Positions 17,192-26,000 of a DNA stretch of 48,171 nt are shown piece by piece. Position 1 is the first letter of the stretch, and each line of letters opens with the position of its first letter. Source of the stretch: an uncultured Porphyromonadaceae bacterium (GTDB lineage: Bacteria > Bacteroidota > Bacteroidia > Bacteroidales > Muribaculaceae); assembly GCA_947176605.1 (NCBI GenBank), contig CAMWRH010000016.1:1-48171 (forward strand), written 5' to 3'. The notes under the pieces are model-generated. The model saw nothing but the letters and a program-made list of their open reading frames with translations. It made no database searches and was not told where the DNA came from. The translations under genes were made by a program, and so were the position numbers.

Positions 17192-17282
17192 TCGCTCGCG
17201 CTCCTCCGGGATACAAAAGTAGCGATAAAGCCGCTATCCGGCAAGCCTGCGGCACGTTTGTGCAATAATCCGGCAAAATCGG

Positions 17283-19574
17283 TCAGAAATCAAACGGAAA
17301 ACTGAGGCGCACCGTGATATCGCGCCCCATGTCGTTGTAGCCATACCGCCCCGTCAGCGGATAGGTGTCGGCATATTTCAACCGGCTGAGGTGCGACTGA
17401 TAGGCCTTGTCGAAGAGGTTGCTGACGCTTACGGATACCTGGCAGAACTTCCGGCCTGAGCGCAGCAGTATGTCGGTGCCCAGTGACAGGTTCCAGAGTG
17501 TGTATCCCGGAGTGGGGGTCTCGGTGCCTCCGGCGGTGAGCACGTGCCCCTGCCGGGCATTGACGTCGGCCTCGATCTGTGCGAAACTGTGTCCGAGCCA
17601 TGTGATGCGGTGAGGTATATCGAAGTGCAGTGTCGAGAGCCAGCGCGGAGCCGGGATATAGGGGAGGTTCTTCTCATCGTCGGAAGCAGCGTGAAGCAGC
17701 CGGGCATCCACCACCGACAGACTGTTGTGGAAATGCAGCCAGAAGATCGGATGGAGGTTGACCGCCAGTTCGCCTCCGAGCAGCCGTGCGTCGCCCGAGG
17801 TAAAACGGTATACCGGGGTATCGTCGGCCACCTCATCGGTGCGCCGCAGATAGATGTAATTGCTTATGCGGTTGGCGAAAAGAGAGATCTGTCCGCTGAT
17901 AAACTCCCCCTGCAGTTCGGCTCCGGCATCAAACTGCCAGCTGTGTTCGGCCTTCAGGCCGGGGTCGCCGATTTCATAGCGGTAAGTGCCGTGATGCACG
18001 CCGTTGCTCCCCATCTCGCTCATGTTGGGGGCGCGGAATCCGTGAGCCACATTCGCACGTATCAGCACATGCCGTCCGGCCTCATAGGTGGCTCCGATGC
18101 TGCCGGAGAGGGCGGAGAAGTTGCGGGTGAAGTCGGCAAAGCGGAGCGTTCCGGCTTCGGTCAGCGGCAGCGAGTGCACATGTCGAAGGTCATAACGCAG
18201 GCCGCCGCTGAGATGGATACCGGCTGCGAAATCGCGGGTTGTGGTGGCAAATATTCCCGCATCTGTCAGGCGGTAGGCCGGAATCAGGAACTCCGTGCCG
18301 AGATTGTCGGATGCCTGCCACATCCCGTTGACACCCACATTGCACTTCCATCCTGCCACCACAGGAGGAGCATAGCGCAGGTCATAATTTACGGTATGCA
18401 GCCGGAAGTCGAGTCCGGCTTCGGCGGAAGTCTCAGTGTCATGGTCGTGGATGTGGTCGTAGCCCGGTTCCGTGTCATGGTCATGGAGCGGGGTGATGGC
18501 TACGGATTCCGCGGAATGCGCGTGCGAGTGGTCGTGGTCATGGGCCTCAAACTCACGGCGGCGGTTCTGCTGGTAGCCGATAATGGCCTTCAGTTCCCCC
18601 TGCCCGAGATGGAAAGTATTGTCCGACACGATTTTATAGTGACCTACCGTCTGATACGGCAGTTGCACCGCATAGGATGTGCCGGGTGAGTCGGGCAACG
18701 CATCCGTCTCCGTAATGCCCGGCGTGAAATGGTAGTAACTCAGTATAAGGCGCGACGAGCCCCATGAGCGCTGCAGACCGAGCATCCCTTTCAGGGCGCG
18801 GTTGCGGAAGCGCGTGTTGGGCACGTATCCGTCGGCGGGAGCCGAATAATCATGGGTCCACGACTGGCTCCAGCGCCAGTTCCAGAGCAGTCCGTCGCGG
18901 TTGCCCCGGAAGTCGAGGGAATAGTCGGCCAATCCGTTGTTGGAGCCGTATCCGGCCGAGGCCGACGCATGCATTGCGCCGTTGGGCATCAGGGGAGAGT
19001 CGTTGAAGAGTATTACCCCGGCCAGGGCATCCGAACCGTACATCAGCGATGCCGGACCCTTGATTATTTCAGCCGAACTGACTGAATTGCCGTCGATTTC
19101 CACGCCGTGTTCATCTCCCCATTGCTGTCCTTCCTGACGCACGCCGTCGTTGATTACGAGCACACGGTTGAACCCCAGACCGCGGATCACGGGTTTGGAG
19201 ATACCGCTTCCGGTGGAAATCTGCGACACTCCTGGCTGGCGTGAGAGTGCGCTGATGATGTTGACTGGCGACTGCAGAGATAGCTGACCGGCACCTACAA
19301 GACTTACCGGAGCCGGAGAATAGCGGAGGCGCTGGGCTCCTGTCAGTCCGGTGACGAGCACCTCGTCGAGGTCGATGTCGCATCCGTCGTCGTGATGGTC
19401 GTATCCGTCGTCGTGACGGTCGTGTCCGTCATTGAGATTGCCGTGACCGGATTCCGGAACCGTATCGGCTGAGGCGGAAATGCCGGTGGAGGCTATGATG
19501 GGGGAGGATGATATGTGGGATGAGGCCGGCAGGCAGATCCCTGTCAGCAGTATGGATGTGATAATGGTACGCAT
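17283..19574 (-). CDS. TonB-dependent outer-membrane receptor, His-rich (zinc-type, ZnuD-like)
   Basis: A 763-aa receptor: signal peptide (about 1-19), His/Asp-rich N-terminal segment (44-62, GHDRHDDGYDHHDDG), plug domain starting at DEVLVTG with KPVIRGLGFNRVLVINDGV, then a 22-strand-type barrel ending VRLSFPFDF. A second His-rich loop, with HDHDHSHAH and HDHDTEPGYDHIHDHD, lies at about 343-385 in the barrel. The plug motif (RVLVINDGVRQEGQQWGDEHG) and His-rich extracellular loops are features of the ZnuD branch, which takes up zinc with energy from TonB-ExbBD. Metal identity is inference; cobalt or nickel cannot be excluded. A small Cys/His-rich membrane protein is encoded 195 bp upstream on the same strand. 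Confidence 0.93.
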   Translation of the reverse strand: MRTIITSILLTGICLPASSHISSSPIIASTGISASADTVPESGHGNLNDGHDRHDDGYDHHDDGCDIDLDEVLVTGLTGAQRLRYSPAPVSLVGAGQLSLQSPVNIISALSRQPGVSQISTGSGISKPVIRGLGFNRVLVINDGVRQEGQQWGDEHGVEIDGNSVSSAEIIKGPASLMYGSDALAGVILFNDSPLMPNGAMHASASAGYGSNNGLADYSLDFRGNRDGLLWNWRWSQSWTHDYSAPADGYVPNTRFRNRALKGMLGLQRSWGSSRLILSYYHFTPGITETDALPDSPGTSYAVQLPYQTVGHYKIVSDNTFHLGQGELKAIIGYQQNRRREFEAHDHDHSHAHSAESVAITPLHDHDTEPGYDHIHDHDTETSAEAGLDFRLHTVNYDLRYAPPVVAGWKCNVGVNGMWQASDNLGTEFLIPAYRLTDAGIFATTTRDFAAGIHLSGGLRYDLRHVHSLPLTEAGTLRFADFTRNFSALSGSIGATYEAGRHVLIRANVAHGFRAPNMSEMGSNGVHHGTYRYEIGDPGLKAEHSWQFDAGAELQGEFISGQISLFANRISNYIYLRRTDEVADDTPVYRFTSGDARLLGGELAVNLHPIFWLHFHNSLSVVDARLLHAASDDEKNLPYIPAPRWLSTLHFDIPHRITWLGHSFAQIEADVNARQGHVLTAGGTETPTPGYTLWNLSLGTDILLRSGRKFCQVSVSVSNLFDKAYQSHLSRLKYADTYPLTGRYGYNDMGRDITVRLSFPFDF

Positions 19575-19769
19575 TGATTGGTATCAGTGGCCATTCAGCC
19601 GGATGCTTTCGGGGGAATGGCCTGGTATGAGTGATAGGGTATATATGTATATATATATGCATGATGCATCCTGCCATGTCTCGCCGCTGTCGGAAGAGAT
19701 TCCGAAGGTAGGGAATGCGGCGGAGGGGGCTGGCTGGTGCGTTATTGACGGGTGATGGATAGTGTGTAT

Positions 19770-20135
19770 TCAGCAGAGTGTGGGAGCGCGGCAGCGGATC
19801 ACCCCTCCATTGCGGCGCAAGGGGGGGAGGGTATGCGGCAGGGTAAGCCGCACGCCATGGATGGCGGTTACCGGAATCAGCAGAGGAGTGACAGCGAGAT
19901 AGCTCACCTGCTGCAACTGACACAGAATGCAGTCGGCCACACTCTCATCAGTAGCGGCAAGATGTCCGCTGTGGTGGGTGCGGCTATGGCAGTCGTGGCA
20001 GTCGGTGGGTACGGGTGTGTGGATTCGCGCTTCATCATGGTGATGAAGCATCGTGGCGGCCATCATCGAGAGATAGACCGTCAGCAGCAGCCAGGCGATA
20101 TTTCTGAGCCCGGACCGTAATCCTTGCACCTTCAT
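19770..20135 (-). CDS. Small Cys/His-rich membrane protein, probable metal-related
   Basis: A 121-aa protein. One hydrophobic helix (about 13-30, IAWLLLTVYLSMMAATML) is followed by a periplasmic segment with clustered metal-type ligands: HHHD (31-34), CHDCH (46-50), HHSGH (54-58) and DCILCQ (68-73). A second hydrophobic stretch follows at about 78-95. I know no named family. Its position just upstream of a His-rich TonB receptor, same strand, suggests a shared role in metal handling. Its consensus promoter ends 4 nt before the ATG, so the mRNA may be leaderless or translation may begin at Met24/25. The 195-nt gap to the receptor holds no clear terminator. Confidence 0.7.
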   Translation of the reverse strand: MKVQGLRSGLRNIAWLLLTVYLSMMAATMLHHHDEARIHTPVPTDCHDCHSRTHHSGHLAATDESVADCILCQLQQVSYLAVTPLLIPVTAIHGVRLTLPHTLPPLRRNGGVIRCRAPTLC

Positions 20136-20139
20136 AATG

Positions 20140-20171
20140 CAAAATTACCAAATATCAGGCAACCGGCCAAA
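20140..20171 (-). promoter_or_regulatory. Consensus promoter abutting the small Cys/His-rich protein gene
   Basis: On the minus strand, TTTG (20171-20168), 20 nt, then TAATTTTG (20147-20140). Only TTAT separates the -7 box from the ATG at 20135, so the transcript would start at or within the first codon. Confidence 0.75.
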
Positions 20172-20225
20172 TACGACCCCTCCTGCGTCTACCTATTATA
20201 GGTGAGCGACTTGTATCTGATGGCA

Positions 20226-20264
20226 ATCCCCGGCACTCCCTTGGGAAACGGGAGTGCCGGGGAT
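20226..20264 (-). terminator. Perfect 15-bp hairpin terminator
   Basis: ATCCCCGGCACTCCC (20226-20240) pairs exactly with the arm at 20250-20264 across a 9-nt loop, 28 nt past the stop codon of the secreted-protein operon on the minus strand. There is no T-run. Confidence 0.8.
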
Positions 20265-20292
20265 CGGTTATAGGGATAGAAAAGTGTGGAAA

Positions 20293-21624
20293 TCAGCGGA
20301 TATCCATGCGGCGTGCCGACATCGGAATGGCGGGAGCCATACCCTTGCGCAATATCTCGCGGCGTGCGGGGCTGATGCGCGGCGTGATGCCTCGGCTGTC
20401 GCGCAGGGCGGGTCGCTCTGCGGGAGTCCATCCTTCGCAGTCGTCGGGAGTGGTGAATCTCACCACCGATACCTCTCCCCACTCACCGTCGAGGTTCTTG
20501 CCTGCGGCGATGGCCACGCATTCTGTGGAGGGATCTATCTGGAATTCGCATTCCATGGGTTCGTAGAAGAACCAGTATACTGTCGGCATCCAGGGATCGG
20601 AGCAGAGTTCTTCCTTGTAGCCGTCCGGGTTGGCGTCATAGTCAGCGGCCTTGGCCACGTTGTAGCGGTAGCAGGCGGCTTCCTCGTTGGGATAGAACTG
20701 GATGCTCATCGTGGGGAGCATCTCGCCGTTCCATTCCGAGAGCTCGTAGCTGCTGAGGTCGATATCCACCTTGGCCTCGCCGTGGCCACCCAGAGCGAGT
20801 GTGGAACATTCGAACACCTGACATTCGGCAAAGTTACCTTCCTTGTCGGTCATGGCGATGAATACCTCATAGTCGGTAGACGGGGCTTCGTCGTTCCATG
20901 TCTTGACAGTCTCTCCCTGGCTTTCAAGTCCCCACATTTGGATCATCTCGTTGAAGTTGGAGAAGCCGAACATCGGTGCGAATGTCTCGTACTGCGCCTG
21001 CAGCACACCCTTTTCCCCGGCGCAGCACCAGTAAGACTGCACATCCTCATTGGGCACGAACTTCACCGTATAGGAATAGAGGGTGCTTTCCACCAGAGTG
21101 GCCTCCACACGTGGATTGCCTACTACCTTAGGAGCGGGAGTCTTGAATTCCGCGCGGCTCACCCCGGCATCCACGCCGTAGCCGTCGACTCCGACGGTGA
21201 TGAGCGAATACTCGGTGTCATCGCTCAGTTCGATGCCGGTGAGCAGACCGTTGTCGAAGTCGTCCCAAAGCACCGGCACTACCGATGACGGAAGGGAATT
21301 GATATAGCGTATGGCCGTCACATCATCGCGGAGCTGATTGGCGGTGACCTGCGGCAGCACCGCGAGTTTATAGTAGTTGCACTCCGGAGTACGCGTCACT
21401 GTGACGCGCAGCGAGTCGGTATATACTTCATTGACAGTCACCTTCGCGAGCACCTCTCCGTCAACTCGGGCGAAATTGATGGCATCCGTATGGTCGATCA
21501 CGAACCCCTTGTAGTTGCCGTCGGTATTGGTGACAAGCAGACGGTTGGGGGTATCGTCGGCGTGCGCCGAAAGGGCGCCGGTCATGGTGAGGAGTGAGGC
21601 TAAAAGGAGGTTAAGTCGGTTCAT
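20293..21624 (-). CDS. Secreted protein with fibronectin-like repeats, unknown function
   Basis: A 443-aa protein with a signal peptide (about 1-22, LLLASLLTMTGALSAHA). The mature part looks like several beta-sandwich modules; segments such as LSDDTEYSLITVGVDGYG and PSTDYEVFIAMTDKEGN resemble the end strands of fibronectin type III-like domains. The C-terminus is Arg/Pro-rich (RPALRDSRGITPRISPARRE) rather than a sorting domain. I do not recognise a family. Its ATG overlaps the stop of the preceding 164-aa gene (ATGA), so the two are coupled and probably work together at the surface. Confidence 0.75.
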   Translation of the reverse strand: MNRLNLLLASLLTMTGALSAHADDTPNRLLVTNTDGNYKGFVIDHTDAINFARVDGEVLAKVTVNEVYTDSLRVTVTRTPECNYYKLAVLPQVTANQLRDDVTAIRYINSLPSSVVPVLWDDFDNGLLTGIELSDDTEYSLITVGVDGYGVDAGVSRAEFKTPAPKVVGNPRVEATLVESTLYSYTVKFVPNEDVQSYWCCAGEKGVLQAQYETFAPMFGFSNFNEMIQMWGLESQGETVKTWNDEAPSTDYEVFIAMTDKEGNFAECQVFECSTLALGGHGEAKVDIDLSSYELSEWNGEMLPTMSIQFYPNEEAACYRYNVAKAADYDANPDGYKEELCSDPWMPTVYWFFYEPMECEFQIDPSTECVAIAAGKNLDGEWGEVSVVRFTTPDDCEGWTPAERPALRDSRGITPRISPARREILRKGMAPAIPMSARRMDIR

Positions 21625-22115
21625 TTCTTAAGGAATTTGAGTGTTGCGGAATCGTTGACTGTGGCGAAGTAAAGTCCTGCGGGGAGTGATGACACGTCTA
21701 CAGGTTCGCCATGCCAGTCGGAGAACTCGGCGCGGGTGCGCCCCTGAAGGTCGGTCACGCGGAGCGACTGTGCGGCATCGCAGATGATTTCAAGTGAGGT
21801 CTCTACGGGATTGACGCGGAGGCGCACCCCCTCCCGGGCATCCTGCATGGCCGATACGCCATCAGTATTGGTGGAGCGGAACACGAGGCTTTCCAGAGAG
21901 CCGTAGCCGAACATCATCTTGAGCGTTTCGCCGTCGTATACCTCCACGCCACGGTCGGAGAACCGTATGTGGCTGTCGAGGTTCACGCCGGTGGAGGCGA
22001 TGGTGGAGCCGTCGGCCGTAAGTCCTGCTACCTGCATTCCGGAGTCGTCGGCCATTGCGGCCACCGAAGTTAAGGCAATTCCGAGAAGGGTGATTATTCG
22101 GGTAGTCATTTTCAT
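21621..22115 (-). CDS. Secreted protein with type IX sorting-like C-terminus
   Basis: A 164-aa protein with a signal peptide (MKMTTRIITLLGIALTSVAAMA). The last 75 residues match the general form of a type IX secretion C-terminal domain: SLRVTDLQGRTRAEF, then VDVSSLPAGLYFATVNDSATLKFLKK. The short N-terminal part (about 25-90) has no known domain. It is transcribed from a perfect consensus promoter with a leader of about 110 nt and is coupled to the downstream 443-aa secreted protein. Surface attachment through the sorting signal is a family expectation, not shown here. Confidence 0.8.
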   Translation of the reverse strand: MKMTTRIITLLGIALTSVAAMADDSGMQVAGLTADGSTIASTGVNLDSHIRFSDRGVEVYDGETLKMMFGYGSLESLVFRSTNTDGVSAMQDAREGVRLRVNPVETSLEIICDAAQSLRVTDLQGRTRAEFSDWHGEPVDVSSLPAGLYFATVNDSATLKFLKK

Positions 22116-22233
22116 AGGCGGTGGTTGCTTATAGTTGATTCAGCTCATTCATGTCATCTTGCCCTGTTTTCTATTTGCAAGGGTTATGATGTAATATTGC
22201 TGAAAAATGAATTGCATATCGTCGATACGCTGG

Positions 22234-22265
22234 CAAAGTTATATAAAATATGGCGTAGAAACAAA
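22234..22265 (-). promoter_or_regulatory. Consensus promoter for the two-gene secreted operon
   Basis: On the minus strand, TTTG (22265-22262), 20 nt, then TAACTTTG (22241-22234), an exact match to the Bacteroides consensus. The start site would be near 22228, leaving a leader of about 112 nt with no obvious structure. Confidence 0.85.
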
Positions 22266-22802
22266 TTTAAATGAAAATTAATAAAATAGTGTAATGGGGT
22301 ATTTGGTGGAATTTTGTCGGGCGTTCGGGCTGTATGGTGTGCAATATGTCGTAGAAGTGTGTTGATGTGTGAATGTTGTGGGTGTCGTTATGCTCTTGGC
22401 TGTAGTGAATGTGCGGAATAATGCTAAAACGCATAGGCCTCTTTTCAATCTGATATTCCGGTGCGTGGCGCGTCGCAGACACCGCAGTCGGTGCAGACTT
22501 TGGTGTACCGTGGCATTGAGAATAGGGGAGGGTGGATGTATGACGGATGCCCGGTATGACGTTAACCACTTAATTATAGTAGTTTACGTATAAATCGACT
22601 TCATAGCCTTGTATTGGATTGGAAAAATAATGAGCGTGCACTTTAGCATTATTCCTTGATAGCACTTATCCAATAGAGGTGGCGCTTGTCAGAGGTGCGC
22701 ATATTATTACATATTGGCTTTTGTATGTAATGATGGTGATGGTAATGGCTGACATATTTCTACGAAAATCCGATTAAGATGGTTTATAAATTTTTGTGAA
22801 AA
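22266..22802. other. Non-coding gap between divergent transcripts
   Basis: Two open frames here (22267-22569 minus and 22369-22593 plus) have no signal peptide, no recognisable domain and overlap each other, so I do not call them. One small inverted repeat is present, AATAATG (22626-22632) with CATTATT (22647-22653). Nothing else was recognised. Confidence 0.6.
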
Positions 22803-22834
22803 TTTGGTTTTTCTGTGTGCGCTGCGTAACTTTA
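22803..22834 (+). promoter_or_regulatory. Near-consensus promoter for the structured leader
   Basis: TTTG (22803-22806), 20 nt, then TAACTTTA (22827-22834), one mismatch from TAnnTTTG. Transcription would start near 22841, about 230 nt before the ATG at 23073. Confidence 0.65.
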
Positions 22835-22840
22835 GGCAGA

Positions 22841-23066
22841 GTTTTGAGTGCAGACAGTTCTCAAGATCACAGGTCGCATTTACAGCGTGCCCTACTGGAT
22901 TGAAATACACCGGCTATTTGTAAAAGGCAATAGGCGGATCTGAAACGATGCTTGTAAAACAAGCACTTACGTTCTGACGTCAGGAACGATACGGCAGATG
23001 TGCGAGGCTTAAGGAGGTTCTGTCTCGGCACCGAAGCTAAAGATTAATCTACAGAACCTCTTTTAT
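22841..23066 (+). ncRNA. Highly structured RNA leader with terminal attenuator-like hairpin
   Basis: Five hairpins lie in series in the leader. TTGAG/CTCAA at 22844-22864; CCGGCTATT/AATAGGCGG (one mismatch) at 22910-22937; TGCTTGT/ACAAGCA with a 3-nt loop at 22949-22965; a CGTTC...GAACG fold around CTGACGTCAG at 22970-22988; and GAGGTTCTGT (23014-23023) with ACAGAACCTC (23051-23060), extendable to 13 pairs with one G-U, followed at once by TTTT. The last resembles an intrinsic terminator 12 nt before the 23073 ATG, so it could be an attenuator, a riboswitch expression platform or the 3' end of an independent small RNA. It does not match cobalamin or TPP riboswitch core sequences that I can recall. 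The class is unknown. Confidence 0.5.
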
Positions 23067-23072
23067 ACTTCA

Positions 23073-26000
23073 ATGAAGAGATTGCTATACACTTTATTGA
23101 TGCTTTTCATGACTCTCGGGGCTCAGGCTCAGGTGTCGATGTGGTTTGTCAACGACGAGGGAGAGCGGATTGAGGAGGGATACGAGTTTGAGGAGATGCC
23201 TCAGCTGATGTACTTCAAATTCAGCGAGGCGCTCAGCGGCGATTCGCCGGTGGTGACCTTTACAAGCGAAAGCGGCGAGAACGCGTATTCGCGCAGTGCC
23301 AATCGCAATCCGGTCAGCGACTATTCGAGCTTTCAGGTATGGACATCCTATTATATCAAAGGGGATCTGCTTGAGGAAATCAAGTCGACGGGAGTGTTCT
23401 ATCTGCAGATCACGCATAGCGACGGCACGGATTTCGGCAAGTATATGTTCAGGCTGAAAAAGCCGTTGTCAATGTATTTCTGCGACTCCGAGGGAAGTCC
23501 TATTGCAGAGGAGTATGAGTTTGACGAGATGCCGCAGCAGATGTATTTCCGGTTCAGCGAAGCGCTCAGCGGCGATTCGCCGGTGGTGACCTTTACGAGC
23601 GAAAGCGGCGAGAACGCGTATTCACGCAGTGCCACGCGCTATCCGGTCAGCGACTATTCGAGCTTCCAGGTGTGGGTATCCTATTATATCAAGGGCGACC
23701 TGCTTGAGGAAATCAAGTCGACGGGAGTGTTCTATCTGCAGATCACGCATAGCGACGGCACGGATTTCGGCAAGTATATGTTCAGGCTGAAAAAGCCGTT
23801 GTCAATGTATTTCTGCGACTCCGAAGGGAGTCCCATCGCCGAGGGGCATGTATTCGACGAGATGCCGCAGCTGATGTACTTCCGGTTCAGCGAAGCGCTC
23901 AGCGGCGACTCTCCGGTGGTGACCTTTACAAGCGAAAGCGGCGAGAACGCGTATTCACGCAGTTCCACGCGCTATCCGGTGAGCGACTATTCGAGCTTCC
24001 AGGTTTGGGTATCCTACTATATCAAGGGCGACCTGCTTGATGAAATCAAGTCGACGGGAGTATTCTACGTGCAGATCACGCATAGCGACGGCACCGATTT
24101 CGGCAAATACCGATTCGGGCTTGCGCCGGAATATATTCCGGTCACTGCCGACTTTGCATGGCCCGAAGGGTCGCTCTTTGCCGGACTGCCGGAAAACATT
24201 CAGTTTACCCTGAGCGAGGACCTGGATATCGATGGTATAGAGGTGGTGATAAATGATTCTGACCGTGTGGAATCCTCCCTTATGGAAGGGTCAACGCGCG
24301 ATTACATTGTAAATACATCCGGTTTCCCGGATGTGGCGGCTTCGGATGGTAAGGTTGAACTCAAGGTTTATCTTCCTGACCGGGATGACATCATTGATGG
24401 GGTGACCTACTATGTGCTCCCGTCCGACTTTATGTGGACACCGGCTCCCGGAAGCGAGTCCGGCACTGTTTTCAGGACTCTCCCTGCGGCACTCTCCTTC
24501 GGGTTGAGCGCTCCGCTGCCCGAGGGGGCGGTATATGAAGCCGGTATATTCATGAAATCCGAGCCGGATCCGGATGCACCCTTCGATTATCCGGTGCAAT
24601 TCAGCATGGATGGGGCAGATCTGACCTATGACCTGGCTGCCATAGATGCGGCGACCGCCAGCCGTATCATCGACAATAGGGAATTTGCCGTCGGCCTCAG
24701 ACTGGCCAACCGTACGCTTGCCAGCGGGTATGTCCTTGACCCCCGCCTGCAGGACATCACCTTAGGATATTGCTCCGATGACTTAAGCGATCAGGATATC
24801 TTCACCGGAAGCCAGGGGGCAGCCACCACCGTGGGGGCGGCCATAAAGATACCCAAGGCCAAGCTTGAGGCGATAAAAGGAGGAAAGATCACGCATATGC
24901 GCGTCGCGATGGGTGAAGGTCTGGAGCGTGTATACGCCTGGATACGTCCGTCGCTCTCCACTCCGGCCATAGTAATGAAACGCATCGAGAATCCTGTGGA
25001 CGGATGGAACGAAATAGTGTTCGACGAACCCTATGTCATCACCGGCGATGAGATCTATATCGGTTACAGCGGATATCAGCCTCAGGGTGTGAGCGCGATA
25101 CGCCGTGGCGGCACGGATTATCCCGATGCATGCTGGCTCGGCATACAGGATGTATGGGACGACTATTCAATGACCGGCAACGGATCCCTTTATATCCAGG
25201 CCTTCGGCGAAGCCGCGCTGCCTGCGGTTGATCTGGGTGTGGATAACCTTATTCTTGACAAGAATTTCTATAAGAACGATGAGGAACTTTCGGCCCGCTA
25301 TACCGTAATCAACTCCGGAGCGGAAGAGATCGCATCCTATACCGTAGCCTGCCTTATGGATGATGTGAGGGTATGGTCGGAGGATGTCACTACGCCCATA
25401 GAGCCGGATTCACGTGTCGAGATGACTGTCGGCCTGTCGCTGCAGGGACTGTCGGACGGCGTGCATACGCTGCGTGTAATGTGTGAGGTAAATGACGTGG
25501 ATAATCCTGACCTTGTCAGCGACAATGATGTCGTGGCCGCTGATGTGGCTGTATACAGTGTCAGCTATCCGCGCACGGTGCTGCTTGAGCAGTTTACCAC
25601 AATCAATTGTGTCAATTGTCCGGCCGGAACGGCTGCCCTGAAGGCCGCCGTGGCTGACCGTGACGACTACGTATGGATTTCGCATCATGTAGGCTTCGGT
25701 GTGGATGAGTTTACGCTTGAAGAGAGTAAAGAGCTGCTTGATTATGGCGTCATAGGAGCTCCGTCGCTCATGATTGACCGCACGGTGGTAAGCGGTTCGT
25801 CGGCTCCTGTCACGATCGGATACAGCAATGCCGCCCAGGGTGGCGCCATAATCGGCGGGTATATGGATAAATGTGCCGCCGAGCCGTCGTTCGCGGGGAT
25901 TACGGCAGGGAGTATCTTTGATGAGGATTCGCGCGAACTCGCTGTGAGCGTATCCGTGGAGCGGAATGCGATCTTCAGCGTGCTGAATCCGGAGTGTAAC

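Noticed and set aside
17083-17265. 60-aa ORF with RCEALGV repeats
   Set aside because: It is a translation of the tandem array, not a gene.
22267-22593. Two short ORFs (100 aa minus, 74 aa plus)
   Set aside because: They overlap each other, lack domains or signals, and lie across a region with no coding bias that I can see.
22841-23066. Cobalamin or TPP riboswitch, RNase P RNA or 4.5S RNA
   Set aside because: The conserved core sequences of these RNAs as I know them are missing; a 6S-type RNA could not be confirmed because the 5' and 3' ends do not form a closing stem by eye.
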